A DNA stretch of 64,000 nucleotides from Lacrimispora amygdalina (GTDB lineage Bacteria > Bacillota > Clostridia > Lachnospirales > Lachnospiraceae), in assembly GCF_003432035.1 (NCBI RefSeq), contig NZ_QOHO01000049.1, forward strand, positions 62,001-126,000, in the 5' to 3' direction. Made by a program: the position numbers and the translations under genes. The notes under the pieces are model-generated. The model did not search any database. It was given only the letters and a program-made list of their open reading frames with translations, and was not told the DNA's origin. Every line of letters begins with the position of its first letter. Positions within the stretch are counted from its first letter, which is position 1. This document shows, piece by piece, positions 44,837 to 53,317 of the stretch.

Positions 44837-45691
44837 ATGCAGGAAAGTATAAGTGTGTCCGGTGTTCTCTGCTCATCCTATGATTCTTTTTTTGAGGCAG
44901 AGAAAAAGATTGCGGATTTTATTCTCTCAAATAAAAGTGATATCATTGACATGACGGTGGCAGAACTGGCTCTGGCAAGCGGAACAAGCGATGCGACGGT
45001 CTCCAGATTCTGCAGAAGATGCGGATTTAATGGTTTTCACCATCTAAAGATTAATCTGGCAAAAGAGGTGGCTGAGGAACGGGGAAATTCCATTGAGATT
45101 TCCAATGACATCAGCCGTGAAAATATAGCCCAGTCTCTTCAGAATATCCTGGCTAACAAGGTCACTGAGCTGACTCAGACCATTTCCATGATGGACCCGG
45201 AAGAACTTGAGAAGATCTTATCCATTGTGGAAAAAGCCAGATCGGTTCAGCTGGTGGCTGTGGGCAATACCATTCCGGTGGCTCTCGACGGCGCCTTTAA
45301 GTTCAATCAACTGGGGATAGCGGCTGTTTCAGGGACCATCTGGGAAACCCAGATGGCATATACCTGCAATATGGGACCGGAGGATGCGGTCATTATCATT
45401 TCAAACTCCGGCTTTTCCAAACGCCTCATGACTCTTGTGGCAGTGGCGAAGGAAAACCGTGTACCAACCATTGCAATTACGAATAACCCTTCATCCCCTC
45501 TGGGACAGGCCTGCGACCGTCACATCACGACGGCTACCAGGGAAAAGCTTCTTTTGGGTGAATTTTGTTTTTCCAGGGTTTCGGCAACGACAGTGGTGGA
45601 AATTTTATATCTCTTTTTGTCAGTCAGTAAAAAGAATTCCCATGATCATATCAGACGCCATGAAATTGCAATCTCAGATGATAAAAAATAA
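44837..45691 (+). CDS. MurR/RpiR-family transcriptional regulator
   Basis: This 284-residue regulator has an N-terminal RpiR helix-turn-helix (about 1-80: FFEAEKKIADFIL, MTVAELALASGTSDATVSRFCRRCGFNGFHHLK). A C-terminal SIS sugar-phosphate binding domain (about 120-260: AVGNTIPVALDGAFKF, ISNSGFSKRL) follows. Such proteins sense sugar phosphates. It has its own promoter and terminator and lies directly upstream of fruK-fruA, so it is the likely regulator of that operon, perhaps through fructose 1-phosphate or 1,6-bisphosphate. In Bacillus and E. coli this role belongs to DeoR- or LacI-type FruR. The link is inferred from position. Confidence 0.9.
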   Translation: MQESISVSGVLCSSYDSFFEAEKKIADFILSNKSDIIDMTVAELALASGTSDATVSRFCRRCGFNGFHHLKINLAKEVAEERGNSIEISNDISRENIAQSLQNILANKVTELTQTISMMDPEELEKILSIVEKARSVQLVAVGNTIPVALDGAFKFNQLGIAAVSGTIWETQMAYTCNMGPEDAVIIISNSGFSKRLMTLVAVAKENRVPTIAITNNPSSPLGQACDRHITTATREKLLLGEFCFSRVSATTVVEILYLFLSVSKKNSHDHIRRHEIAISDDKK

Positions 45692-45717
45692 TAGACAATC
45701 TGAAAAAATCAGAAAGG

Positions 45718-45740
45718 AGAACCGAAAGGTTCTTTTTTTT
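45718..45740 (+). terminator. Intrinsic terminator of the rpiR-type gene
   Basis: AGAACC (45718-45723), GAAA tetraloop, GGTTCT (45728-45733), then eight T. Confidence 0.85.
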
Positions 45741-45864
45741 GATGGAAAGAATGAATTGCAGCTGTTTCTTTTGGGAACACTGGTATATGGGTAAATAGCA
45801 CAAAAAACAAAAGAAAAAATTGGCTTGATTTATTACTAATTGTGCAAAGCGCCGAAATGATATA

Positions 45865-45879
45865 AGAAATAATATTTCT
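45865..45879 (+). promoter_or_regulatory. Candidate RpiR operator upstream of fruK
   Basis: AGAAATAATATTTCT: perfect 6-bp arms around AAT, 13 bp upstream of the fruK -35 box. The spacing suits an activator or repressor site for the adjacent regulator. Confidence 0.5.
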
Positions 45880-45891
45880 CAAACAAACTTA

Positions 45892-45920
45892 TTGACGAAA
45901 TAAAGCAATCGTATTATAGT
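45892..45920 (+). promoter_or_regulatory. SigA promoter of fruK-fruA
   Basis: TTGACG (45892-45897), 17-bp spacer, TATAGT (45915-45920). Confidence 0.78.
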
Positions 45921-45970
45921 ATAGACGAGGGGATGAAATAAAATTTTATATACAGAAGGAGCAGTGATAT

Positions 45971-46888
45971 ATGATTTACACGGTAACATTTAATCCAGCT
46001 CTCGATTATGTCGTAAAAGTAGATCACTTCACTCTGGGATCCGTCAACAGAACGGAGCAGGAAGACATTTACTGCGGTGGCAAGGGACTGAATGTTTCAA
46101 CGGTTCTGGCCACACTCGGATACGGGAATACTGCACTGGGATTTGTTGCAGGATTTACCGGAGACGAGATCGAACGCAGAGTGAAAAACCTGGGATTTCG
46201 AAGTGATTTTATCCATGTTAAAAATGGGATGTCAAGAATTAATGTAAAGCTCAAATCCGGTGAGGAAACAGAGATTAACGGAATCGGGCCTGAGATTACG
46301 AAAAAAGATGTGGAGCAGCTTTATGAAAAGCTTGACTGTCTTTCGGACGGAGACATGTTAATCCTGTCAGGAAGTATTCCTGCATCAATCAATGATGATA
46401 TTTATGAGAGAATCATGGAGTATTTAGATAAAAAAGGAATTCGCATTGTGGTGGATGCGACCCGTGATTTACTTTCAAATGTGCTTTTTTACCACCCATT
46501 TCTGATAAAGCCCAACAATCACGAACTAGGGGAGATGTTCGGTGTGAGACTTGAAAGTGTAGATGAAATTATTCATTACGGAAAGCTCCTTCAGGAGAAA
46601 GGTGCGGAAAATGTACTGATTTCCATGGCAGGAGACGGTGCCGTGCTGATTACCCAGACAGGAGAAGTATTTCAGATGGGAGTTCCCTCCGGAACCGTGA
46701 AAAATTCTGTTGGAGCCGGAGATTCCATGGTTGCAGGCTTTGTAGCAGGCTATCTGGAAAACGGCAGTTATGAACACGCTCTGCGTCTTGGAAGCGCTGC
46801 CGGAAGTGCCACTGCATTTTCGGAAGGTCTTGCAGGGAAGGAAGATATCATGAAGCTTTATGATGAATTATTAAAGGAGGGGTATTGA
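45971..46888 (+). CDS. fruK: 1-phosphofructokinase
   Basis: This 305-residue PfkB-family kinase phosphorylates fructose 1-phosphate, the product of FruA, to fructose 1,6-bisphosphate. PfkB signatures are CGGKGLNVSTVLATLG near residue 34 and the C-terminal VGAGDSMVAGFVAG near residue 248, with the catalytic Asp. FNPALDYVV at the N-terminus is typical of FruK/LacC. AGAAGGAG precedes ATG 45971. Its TGA stop shares one base with the fruA ATG. The pair forms the classic fructose operon. LacC (tagatose 6-phosphate kinase) is a relative, but the fused FruA partner favours FruK. Confidence 0.94.
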   Translation: MIYTVTFNPALDYVVKVDHFTLGSVNRTEQEDIYCGGKGLNVSTVLATLGYGNTALGFVAGFTGDEIERRVKNLGFRSDFIHVKNGMSRINVKLKSGEETEINGIGPEITKKDVEQLYEKLDCLSDGDMLILSGSIPASINDDIYERIMEYLDKKGIRIVVDATRDLLSNVLFYHPFLIKPNNHELGEMFGVRLESVDEIIHYGKLLQEKGAENVLISMAGDGAVLITQTGEVFQMGVPSGTVKNSVGAGDSMVAGFVAGYLENGSYEHALRLGSAAGSATAFSEGLAGKEDIMKLYDELLKEGY

Positions 46889-48786
46889 TGAAGATTACAG
46901 ACTTACTGAAAAAGGAAAGTGTGGAGCTTGGGGTAAATGTTTCCAGTAAGGAAGCGGCCATCGACCGGCTGGTTGATTTGATGAACGCAGCCGGCAGACT
47001 GGGGAACAAAGCTGCCTATAAAGAAGGCATTCTGGCAAGAGAGGCCCTTGGCAGTACGGCAGTGGGAGATGGAATTGCCATTCCTCATGCAAAGGTAGCT
47101 GCGGTAAAAGAACCGGGACTTGCAGCGATTGTGGTACCGGATGGAGTGGACTATGACGCCTACGACGGTTCCCTGTCCAGAATCATTTTTATGATTGCAG
47201 CACCGGATGGAGAGGCGGATGTTCATCTGGAGGCATTGTCCAAATTATCCACTCTGTTAATGGATCCTGATTTTAAGGAATCTTTGATCCATGCCGGTTC
47301 CAAGGAAGAATTTTTACGCCTTATTGACGAAAAGGAAGCCGGAAAAGCCGCAAAACCAAAGGAAACAAAGAGCGGTTACCGTGTTCTGGCAGTAACAGCC
47401 TGTCCCACAGGAATTGCACATACCTTTATGGCAGCTGAGAACCTGGAACAGAAGGGGAAGAAACTTGGAATTCCTCTTAAAGCAGAAACAAACGGCGCGG
47501 AAGGTGTCGGCAATGCTCTGACAAAAGAGGAAATTGCAGCAGCGGACGGGATCATCATCGCAGCCGATAAGAACGTGGATATGTCCCGTTTTGACGGAAA
47601 ACGGGTTGTTGTGGCAACCGTTTCGGAAGGAATTCAAAAAGGAGAAGAACTGATTAAGCGTGCGGTGAGCAGTGAAACACCGGTATACCGTTACAATGGT
47701 CCTGCTTCTTCCGGAGAGGATTCCAGGCAGGAAGGATTTGGACGTTCCATTTACAAACATTTGATGAACGGCGTTTCCCATATGCTTCCTTTTGTAATCG
47801 GCGGCGGTATTTTAATTGCACTGGCATTCCTGTTTGATGATTATTCCATTGATCCTTCCAACTTTGGTAAAAATACGCCGCTTGCGGCTTATTTAAAGAC
47901 CATCGGAGAACAGGCATTTGGCATGATGCTCCCGGTTCTGGCAGGTTATATTGCCATGAGTATTGCTGACCGTCCTGGTCTGGCAGTAGGTTTTGTCGGC
48001 GGCCTGATCGCGAAAATGGGCGCTACATTTGCAAATCCTGCAGGCGGAAGTGTAAACTCCGGATTTTTAGGTGCACTGCTTGCTGGTTTTATCGGCGGTT
48101 ATATTGTTCTGTTTTTAAAGAATGCGTTTAAAAAGCTTCCAAAGTCCTTAGAGGGAATCAAACCGGTTCTTCTTTATCCGCTGATTGGTATCCTCCTTGT
48201 TTCCGTAGTAACCACCTTTATCAATCCTTTTGTAGGCGCTATTAATGACGGTCTGACAAGTCTGTTAAACGGTATGGGCGGAACAAGCAAAATCATACTT
48301 GGAGCAGTTGTTGGAGGCATGATGTCCGTCGATATGGGCGGCCCGGTTAACAAGGCAGCTTATGTATTTGGTACGGCACAGCTGGCAGAAGGAAACTTTG
48401 ATATCATGGCAGCAGTTATGGCTGGCGGTATGGTTCCTCCCATCGCAATCGCACTCTGTACCACATTCTTTAAGAAGAAATTTACAGACAAAGAGCGTCA
48501 GTCCGGTCTGGTAAACTATATTATGGGACTGTCCTTTATCTCTGAAGGCGCAATCCCATTTGCAGCAGCGGATCCACTTCGTGTGATCCCGTCCTGTATG
48601 ATCGGTTCTGCAGTAGCAGGCGGTCTTTCCATGGCGCTTGGCTGTACCTTAAGAGCACCTCACGGCGGAATCTTTGTTCTTCCTACAATCGGCAATCCGT
48701 TTGGTTATTTAATCGCAATTATTGTTGGTTCTTTTGCAGGCTGCCTTGTACTTGCAGCTTTAAAGAAAAACCTGCAGTCTGAATGA
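46888..48786 (+). CDS. fruA: Fructose PTS transporter EIIABC
   Basis: This 632-residue three-domain transporter takes up fructose and phosphorylates it at C1. Domain order is EIIA (about 1-150, phospho-site His67 in IPHAK), EIIB (about 165-265, phospho-site Cys172 in VTACPTGIAHTF) and membrane EIIC (about 285-630, with GGGILIALAFLFDDY, DMGGPVNKAAYVF and PFAAADPLRVIP). The start is ATG 46888 with AAAGGAGGGG upstream. TTG 46885 in frame is ignored because it lies between that site and the ATG. Phosphate comes from HPr (1240). A strong terminator follows. Confidence 0.95.
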   Translation: MKITDLLKKESVELGVNVSSKEAAIDRLVDLMNAAGRLGNKAAYKEGILAREALGSTAVGDGIAIPHAKVAAVKEPGLAAIVVPDGVDYDAYDGSLSRIIFMIAAPDGEADVHLEALSKLSTLLMDPDFKESLIHAGSKEEFLRLIDEKEAGKAAKPKETKSGYRVLAVTACPTGIAHTFMAAENLEQKGKKLGIPLKAETNGAEGVGNALTKEEIAAADGIIIAADKNVDMSRFDGKRVVVATVSEGIQKGEELIKRAVSSETPVYRYNGPASSGEDSRQEGFGRSIYKHLMNGVSHMLPFVIGGGILIALAFLFDDYSIDPSNFGKNTPLAAYLKTIGEQAFGMMLPVLAGYIAMSIADRPGLAVGFVGGLIAKMGATFANPAGGSVNSGFLGALLAGFIGGYIVLFLKNAFKKLPKSLEGIKPVLLYPLIGILLVSVVTTFINPFVGAINDGLTSLLNGMGGTSKIILGAVVGGMMSVDMGGPVNKAAYVFGTAQLAEGNFDIMAAVMAGGMVPPIAIALCTTFFKKKFTDKERQSGLVNYIMGLSFISEGAIPFAAADPLRVIPSCMIGSAVAGGLSMALGCTLRAPHGGIFVLPTIGNPFGYLIAIIVGSFAGCLVLAALKKNLQSE

Positions 48787-48797
48787 TCAGAGTAAGA

Positions 48798-48828
48798 AAA
48801 CACCCCTGTCAGTATGACAGGGGTGTTT
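48798..48828. terminator. Terminator of fruA, overlapping the end of a minus-strand gene
   Basis: AAACACCCCTGTCA (48798-48811) and TGACAGGGGTGTTT (48815-48828) form a 14-bp stem with a three-base loop, then GGTTTT. The stop codon of the minus-strand gene lies within this stem. Confidence 0.85.
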
Positions 48829-48997
48829 GGTTTTCTGCCAGAACGTTGTCCAAATTTCTGTTGACTTCAACAGAAGGAAGACTTTCCGGAGCTGCTTTGC
48901 GGATCTTGTACCAGTTTACGGCTGTAAATACGGCAATCATCAGGATGGCAAATGCTAAAATCAATCCGATAGCCCAGTACCTGTAATGTCTATTCAT
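48809..48997 (-). CDS. Small single-pass membrane protein, 62 aa
   Basis: The protein (MNRHYRYWAIGLILAFAIL..) has one transmembrane segment (about 8-27) and a soluble tail of about 33 residues ending TPLSY. I do not recognise a family. The start is the ATG at 48997 on the minus strand, with AAAGGAGC five bases upstream; longer frames add residues with no ribosome site. The last codons run into the fruA terminator stem, so the two convergent genes share DNA at their 3' ends. A weak minus-strand promoter may be TTGGCA with TACTGT 16 bp apart near 49040-49070. Confidence 0.6.
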   Translation of the reverse strand: MNRHYRYWAIGLILAFAILMIAVFTAVNWYKIRKAAPESLPSVEVNRNLDNVLAENQTPLSY

Positions 48998-49078
48998 AAA
49001 ATGCTCCTTTTTATCTGTATGGGATAGTGAAAGTATGGACGGATACAGTACGGATATACGAAAAAATGCCAAAAAGTG

Positions 49079-49107
49079 TTGATTATTAACCGGACAGGAA
49101 GTACAAT
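49079..49107 (+). promoter_or_regulatory. SigA promoter of the HAD phosphatase gene
   Basis: TTGATT (49079-49084), 17-bp spacer, TACAAT (49102-49107). Confidence 0.7.
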
Positions 49108-49162
49108 TTTTCTTAGAATGAAAAAAAGAGACGAATGAAGCACTGCAGTGAGGAGGCAGAAC

Positions 49163-49816
49163 ATGTATAAAAGCTGTATATTTGATTTAGACGGAACCAT
49201 TATTGATACAATAAAGTCCATGACTCACAGCATCAGCCTGACTATGGGGAACTTTGGATATGCTCCGGTTGATGAGGCACATACCAAACAGTTTGTAGGT
49301 GATGGATACCGGAGGCTTGTGGAACGGGCACTTCTGTATTCGGGAGATAAAGAGCTGGCTCATTATGAAGAAGCGCTTTCCATCTATGAAAAGACCTTCC
49401 GGGAAAACTGCCTTTATAAGGTGAAGGCTTATGACGGTATGCCTGAATTATTAACCTATTTAAAGGAAAAGGGAATTAAAATCGGCGTGCTGACCAATAA
49501 GGGGCATGAGCGGGCAGTAGAATGTGTGGAGGCTGTTTACGGAAAAGACTATTTTGACCAGATCATCGGGGAAGGAAATGGAATAAAAGTAAAGCCGGAC
49601 CCGGCGGGAGCTCTTTTAATGGCAGACCGTTTTTTACTGCCGCCTTCCGCCTGTCTGTATTTTGGTGATACGAACACGGATATGAAAACAGGCAGGAATG
49701 CAGGCATGGATACGGTTGGCGTAACATGGGGATTTCGGGACAGACAGGAACTGGAAGCATTTCAACCCAAATTTATCATTTCCCATCCCAGTGAGATTCG
49801 ACATGTTTTTGAATAA
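49163..49816 (+). CDS. HAD-family phosphatase (phosphoglycolate phosphatase/PpaX-like)
   Basis: This 217-residue HAD hydrolase has all four motifs: nucleophile Asp in FDLDGTIIDT near residue 7, the Thr of motif II in GVLTNKG near residue 113, a motif III Lys, and motif IV in YFGDTNTDMKTG near residue 172. A helical cap of about 70 residues follows motif I, as in Gph and PpaX. Likely substrates are phosphoglycolate, pyrophosphate or a sugar phosphate; sequence alone does not decide. ATG 49163 is chosen because AGGAGG (49151-49156) lies six bases before it; GTG 49148 precedes that site. Confidence 0.88.
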   Translation: MYKSCIFDLDGTIIDTIKSMTHSISLTMGNFGYAPVDEAHTKQFVGDGYRRLVERALLYSGDKELAHYEEALSIYEKTFRENCLYKVKAYDGMPELLTYLKEKGIKIGVLTNKGHERAVECVEAVYGKDYFDQIIGEGNGIKVKPDPAGALLMADRFLLPPSACLYFGDTNTDMKTGRNAGMDTVGVTWGFRDRQELEAFQPKFIISHPSEIRHVFE

Positions 49817-49840
49817 AAATCTGAAATAATGGAAAATTAA

Positions 49841-49873
49841 GGAGAGATATGTAAATGGATCTCTTCTTTTTTT
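49841..49873 (+). terminator. Intrinsic terminator of the HAD phosphatase gene
   Basis: GGAGAGAT (49841-49848) pairs with ATCTCTTC (49859-49866), 8 bp with one G-U, followed by seven T. Confidence 0.78.
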
Positions 49874-49893
49874 ATGAAGAGGATGGAGGAAAC

Positions 49894-50925
49894 ATGGCAA
49901 ATTCGAATTATTTAAAGTGGGGACTGATTATCATAGCATCGGTCTGGGCTTCCTTAATCGGATCAATGATGGGATATGCATGGAACATCGCCCATATGAC
50001 TCAAAAACTGCCGGAAGTGGAAATGCCTGAAATTCAAAATACCAATATCAGCATTGAGACACAGGAAAAGATGGAGGGATATTGGACGGTTGCTGTATTT
50101 GGGGTGGATTCCAGAGATGGAACTTTAGGAAAGGGAACCAGATCCGATATGCAGATGTTGTTTAATATAAACCTGGGAACCGGGGAAATAAGGGCGGTTT
50201 CCATTTACCGGGATACTTATTTAAAAGTGAATGATAAGGGGCGCTATGATAAGATTAATGAAGCTTACTTTAACGGTGGCCCTGCCCAGGCAGTAAAAGC
50301 GCTCACGGATAATCTGGATATTACTATTGATGATTATGCTTCCTTCACCTGGAAAGCAGTCGCAGATGCCATCAATATTCTCGGGGGAATCGATGTGGAT
50401 ATCAGCCACGATGAATTCCGGGTAATTAACGGATTTATCACAGAGACAGTGGAATCCACAGGTGTGGGCTCCCATCATTTAAAAAAGGAGGGACCGAACC
50501 ATTTAGACGGGGTCCAGGCGGTTGCTTATGCCAGGCTCAGAAAAATGGATACGGATTTTAAACGTACGGAAAGGCAGAGGGAGGTTGCCAATCTGGCACT
50601 GAAAAAAGCCAGAGAGGCAGATTTACCGACCTTAAACCGTCTGGCAAATGCCATACTCCCCCAGATATCCACCAGTGTGGGAATGAAGGATATGCTGCCC
50701 ATCATGAAAAATATAAAGAGATTTCATTTGACAGAGACGGAAGGTTTTCCCTCAAAGCTTGCAGATGCAAAAATTAACAGGAGGGACTGTGTAATTCCTG
50801 TTAATCTGGAAGATAATGTAAAACGCCTTCATCAGTTTTTATTTGATGAAGACCTGTATGAGCCTTCGGAAACTGTAAAAAAGACCAGCCGGCAGATTCA
50901 GGTAAATGTTAAGAATAAAAGATAA
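49894..50925 (+). CDS. LytR-CpsA-Psr family cell wall ligase
   Basis: This 343-residue membrane-anchored protein has one N-terminal transmembrane segment (about 8-30) and an extracellular LCP domain. LCP enzymes move polyprenyl-linked teichoic acid or capsule polymers onto peptidoglycan. Typical motifs are VAVFGVDSRDGTLGKGTRSDMQM near residue 70 (Arg and Asp of the pyrophosphate site), SIYRDTYL near residue 105, and YARLRKMDTDFKRTERQREV near residue 215. ATG 49894 follows GGATGGAGGA. The longer frame from 49855 starts inside the terminator stem of the previous gene and is rejected. No teichoic acid genes are adjacent. Confidence 0.9.
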   Translation: MANSNYLKWGLIIIASVWASLIGSMMGYAWNIAHMTQKLPEVEMPEIQNTNISIETQEKMEGYWTVAVFGVDSRDGTLGKGTRSDMQMLFNINLGTGEIRAVSIYRDTYLKVNDKGRYDKINEAYFNGGPAQAVKALTDNLDITIDDYASFTWKAVADAINILGGIDVDISHDEFRVINGFITETVESTGVGSHHLKKEGPNHLDGVQAVAYARLRKMDTDFKRTERQREVANLALKKAREADLPTLNRLANAILPQISTSVGMKDMLPIMKNIKRFHLTETEGFPSKLADAKINRRDCVIPVNLEDNVKRLHQFLFDEDLYEPSETVKKTSRQIQVNVKNKR

Positions 50926-51028
50926 TTTTACCTGCAGGATGTTAAAAACTTACCTTTTCCTTTCGAAAGAAATGTGCTATACTATGCTGATGAATCAGCC
51001 GTAAGAAAGGAAAGGCAGCAGCACTATC

Positions 51029-52384
51029 ATGGATAAAAAACGAAAAAAACGTTTTAAGTGGAACGTGAGCCAGACTCAGTATCTGGCTTATGGTTTCTTA
51101 GGAATTATTTTAACCGGGGCACTTCTTCTCATGCTTCCTTTTTCCAGCAAGGATGGGCAGTCAGAGAATTTTATCAATTGCCTTTTTACTGCCACAAGCG
51201 CTACCTGTGTTACGGGTCTGGTGGTCCGGGACACCTGGACCCAGTGGTCATTGTTCGGCCAGATTATAATCATGACAATGATACAGATCGGCGGACTTGG
51301 TTTTGTTACAGTGGGAGTATTTATCTCCATCGTGCTGAGACGTAAGATTGGTCTTAAGGAACGGGGGCTTTTGCAGGAAAGTGTAAATACTCTTCAGATT
51401 GGCGGAGTGGTCAGGCTGGCAAAACGGATATTAAAAGGTACGTTCCTTTTTGAAAGCGCAGGGGCAATTTTATTATCAATCCGCTTTGTCCCCCAGTTTG
51501 GATTTTTAAGAGGCGTGTTTTATGGTATTTTTCATTCCGTTTCTGCATTCTGTAATGCAGGATTTGACTTAATGGGACATATAGAACCTTATAATTCTTT
51601 TGTTTCCTATTACGATGACTGGCTGGTTAATCTGGTTATCATGTCATTGATTGTTATCGGTGGTATTGGCTTTATTGTATGGGATGATATTTATAAGAAT
51701 AAGCTGCATATAAAAAAATATCTCCTTCATACTAAGATTGTACTGGTCACAACTTTCATTCTTGTATTTGGAGGAGGTTTCCTTTTTTATCTGCTGGAAA
51801 GAAGCAATCTCCTGGTTGGAATGAACGCAAGCGGACAGATACTTACATCCCTGTTCAGTTCTGTAACGGCCAGGACGGCAGGTTTTAATACGACGGATAC
51901 CCATGCTTTGACGGATGGCAGTAAGCTTCTCACCATCATTCTCATGTTTATCGGAGGAAGCCCTGGTTCTACTGCCGGAGGAATTAAAACCACCACATTG
52001 TTTGTGCTTTTGATGTGCGTTCATTCCAACATCAAGCAGACTTATGGAGTCAATGTATTTGGAAGACGTCTGCAGGATGAGGCCATTAAGCGGGCTGGAA
52101 CTATTTTGACAATTAATCTGTTTCTGGCACTTTCCGCTTCGCTGGTAATTATGGCAAATCAGTCTCTTGGTTTTTCCGACATATTGTTTGAGACATTTTC
52201 CGCCATCGGTACAGTGGGTATGACAACCGGAATTACCAGAGATCTTAATACATTTTCCAGAGTGATCATCATATTATTGATGTACTGCGGAAGAATCGGA
52301 AGCCTGTCGTTTGCGCTTGCTTTTGTACAAAATCACAGAATTGCGCATGTGGAACAGCCCGCAGAAGCGATTAACGTAGGATAA
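51029..52384 (+). CDS. Potassium uptake protein TrkH/KtrB family
   Basis: This 451-residue channel-like transporter has four pore repeats of the SKT superfamily. Pore-loop motifs are visible in order: TATSATCVTGLVV, FHSVSAFCNAGFDLM, SSVTARTAGFNTTD and FSAIGTVGMTTGI. It works with the RCK-domain regulator encoded 14 bp downstream, so the pair is a Ktr/Trk-type potassium (possibly sodium-coupled) uptake system. The length is closer to KtrB (about 450) than E. coli TrkH (483). No c-di-AMP riboswitch fits in the leader of about 100 bp. Confidence 0.93.
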   Translation: MDKKRKKRFKWNVSQTQYLAYGFLGIILTGALLLMLPFSSKDGQSENFINCLFTATSATCVTGLVVRDTWTQWSLFGQIIIMTMIQIGGLGFVTVGVFISIVLRRKIGLKERGLLQESVNTLQIGGVVRLAKRILKGTFLFESAGAILLSIRFVPQFGFLRGVFYGIFHSVSAFCNAGFDLMGHIEPYNSFVSYYDDWLVNLVIMSLIVIGGIGFIVWDDIYKNKLHIKKYLLHTKIVLVTTFILVFGGGFLFYLLERSNLLVGMNASGQILTSLFSSVTARTAGFNTTDTHALTDGSKLLTIILMFIGGSPGSTAGGIKTTTLFVLLMCVHSNIKQTYGVNVFGRRLQDEAIKRAGTILTINLFLALSASLVIMANQSLGFSDILFETFSAIGTVGMTTGITRDLNTFSRVIIILLMYCGRIGSLSFALAFVQNHRIAHVEQPAEAINVG

Positions 52385-52398
52385 AAGAGAGGGGAATT

Positions 52399-53055
52399 AT
52401 GATGAAATCAATATTAATTATCGGCCTTGGCCGGTTTGGGCATCACCTTTGCATTAATATGGCAAGCCTTGGTAATGATGTTATGATCGTAGATCAGAAG
52501 GAGGAATGCTTAGAGGACTTACTTCCCTATGTTACCAGTGCAAAGATCGGTGACTGTACCAATGAAACCGTGTTAAGAAGTCTGGGCATTTCCAATTTTG
52601 ACATCTGCTTTGTATGTATCGGAACCAATTTCCAAAGCAGCCTTGAAATCACCAGTCTGGTGAAGGAACTGGGCGGCAGACGGGTAATCAGCAAGGCGAA
52701 CAGGGATATTCATGCCAAGTTTCTCTTAAGGAACGGAGCAGATGAAGTAATCTATCCGGACCGTGATATTGCAGAGAAGACAGCTGTCAGATACAGCACA
52801 GACCATGTCTTTGATTACATCGAACTGACTCCTGAATATTCCATTTATGAGATTCCGCCTCTTCCGGAATGGGTGCATAAAACCATCAGGGAAGTGGATA
52901 TCAGGAACCGTTACCATATCAGTGTTCTTGGAATTAAACGGGAAGGAAGAGCACAGCTTATGCCGCCTGCAGATTATAAGATTCAGGCACAGGAACATTT
53001 AATGGTGATCGGCAGGAGAGAACATATTGACAGTATATTAAAAGAAATGAAGTAG
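52399..53055 (+). CDS. Potassium uptake regulatory subunit KtrA/TrkA family
   Basis: This 218-residue cytoplasmic RCK protein forms a ring under the KtrB-like channel and gates it by nucleotide binding. The N-terminal Rossmann domain starts ILIIGLGRFGHHL (GxGxxG) with the acidic end of strand 2 in VDQKEE. The C-terminal RCK_C half (about 140-218) is where c-di-AMP binds in Firmicutes homologues. The single RCK unit, rather than the double unit of E. coli TrkA, supports a KtrA-type protein. It is co-transcribed with the channel gene and a Cys-rich membrane peptide. Confidence 0.92.
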   Translation: MMKSILIIGLGRFGHHLCINMASLGNDVMIVDQKEECLEDLLPYVTSAKIGDCTNETVLRSLGISNFDICFVCIGTNFQSSLEITSLVKELGGRRVISKANRDIHAKFLLRNGADEVIYPDRDIAEKTAVRYSTDHVFDYIELTPEYSIYEIPPLPEWVHKTIREVDIRNRYHISVLGIKREGRAQLMPPADYKIQAQEHLMVIGRREHIDSILKEMK

Positions 53056-53071
53056 CAGTTTCGGAGGGATT

Positions 53072-53254
53072 ATGTCAGTTTGGCTGGTTGAAAACTGGGC
53101 AACAATTTTAATATTAAGTATACTTCTGGTTCTGGTATTTTTTGCAGTCCGCAGTGTTGTAAAAAACAAAGGAAGCTGCGGCTGCGGCGGCTGTGATAAC
53201 TGTGCCGGCTGCGGTTCGGGCAGGAACAGGCAGAAAAAAAACAAGGATTCATGA
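53072..53254 (+). CDS. FeoB-associated-type Cys-rich membrane peptide, 60 aa
   Basis: The protein has an N-terminal transmembrane segment (about 9-28, WATILILSILLVLVFFAV), a short basic link and a cysteine cluster CGCGGCDNCAGCG (residues 36-48) with six cysteines. This is the pattern of the small FeoB-associated Cys-rich membrane protein family, which usually follows feoB. Here it lies 16 bp after the ktrA-like gene, with no Feo genes in the window. It could bind iron, zinc or another soft metal at the membrane. GGAGGG precedes ATG 53072. Family membership is from pattern only. Confidence 0.75.
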   Translation: MSVWLVENWATILILSILLVLVFFAVRSVVKNKGSCGCGGCDNCAGCGSGRNRQKKNKDS

Positions 53255-53260
53255 ACAATA

Positions 53261-53311
53261 AAAAACAGGGAACGGGCAGTGTGATATGTGAACTGCCCGT
53301 TCCCTGTTTTT
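53261..53311. terminator. Strong bidirectional terminator
   Basis: A perfect 20-bp stem (53261-53280 with 53292-53311; AAAAACAGGG.. / ..CCCTGTTTTT) with an 11-base loop, flanked by A and T runs. It ends the ktr operon on the plus strand and the EIIC-like gene on the minus strand. Confidence 0.93.
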
Positions 53312-53317
53312 ATGTTC

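Noticed and set aside
50926-51028. c-di-AMP (ydaO/kimA) riboswitch before the potassium transporter
   Set aside because: The gap of about 100 bp is too short and lacks the conserved elements or a terminator.
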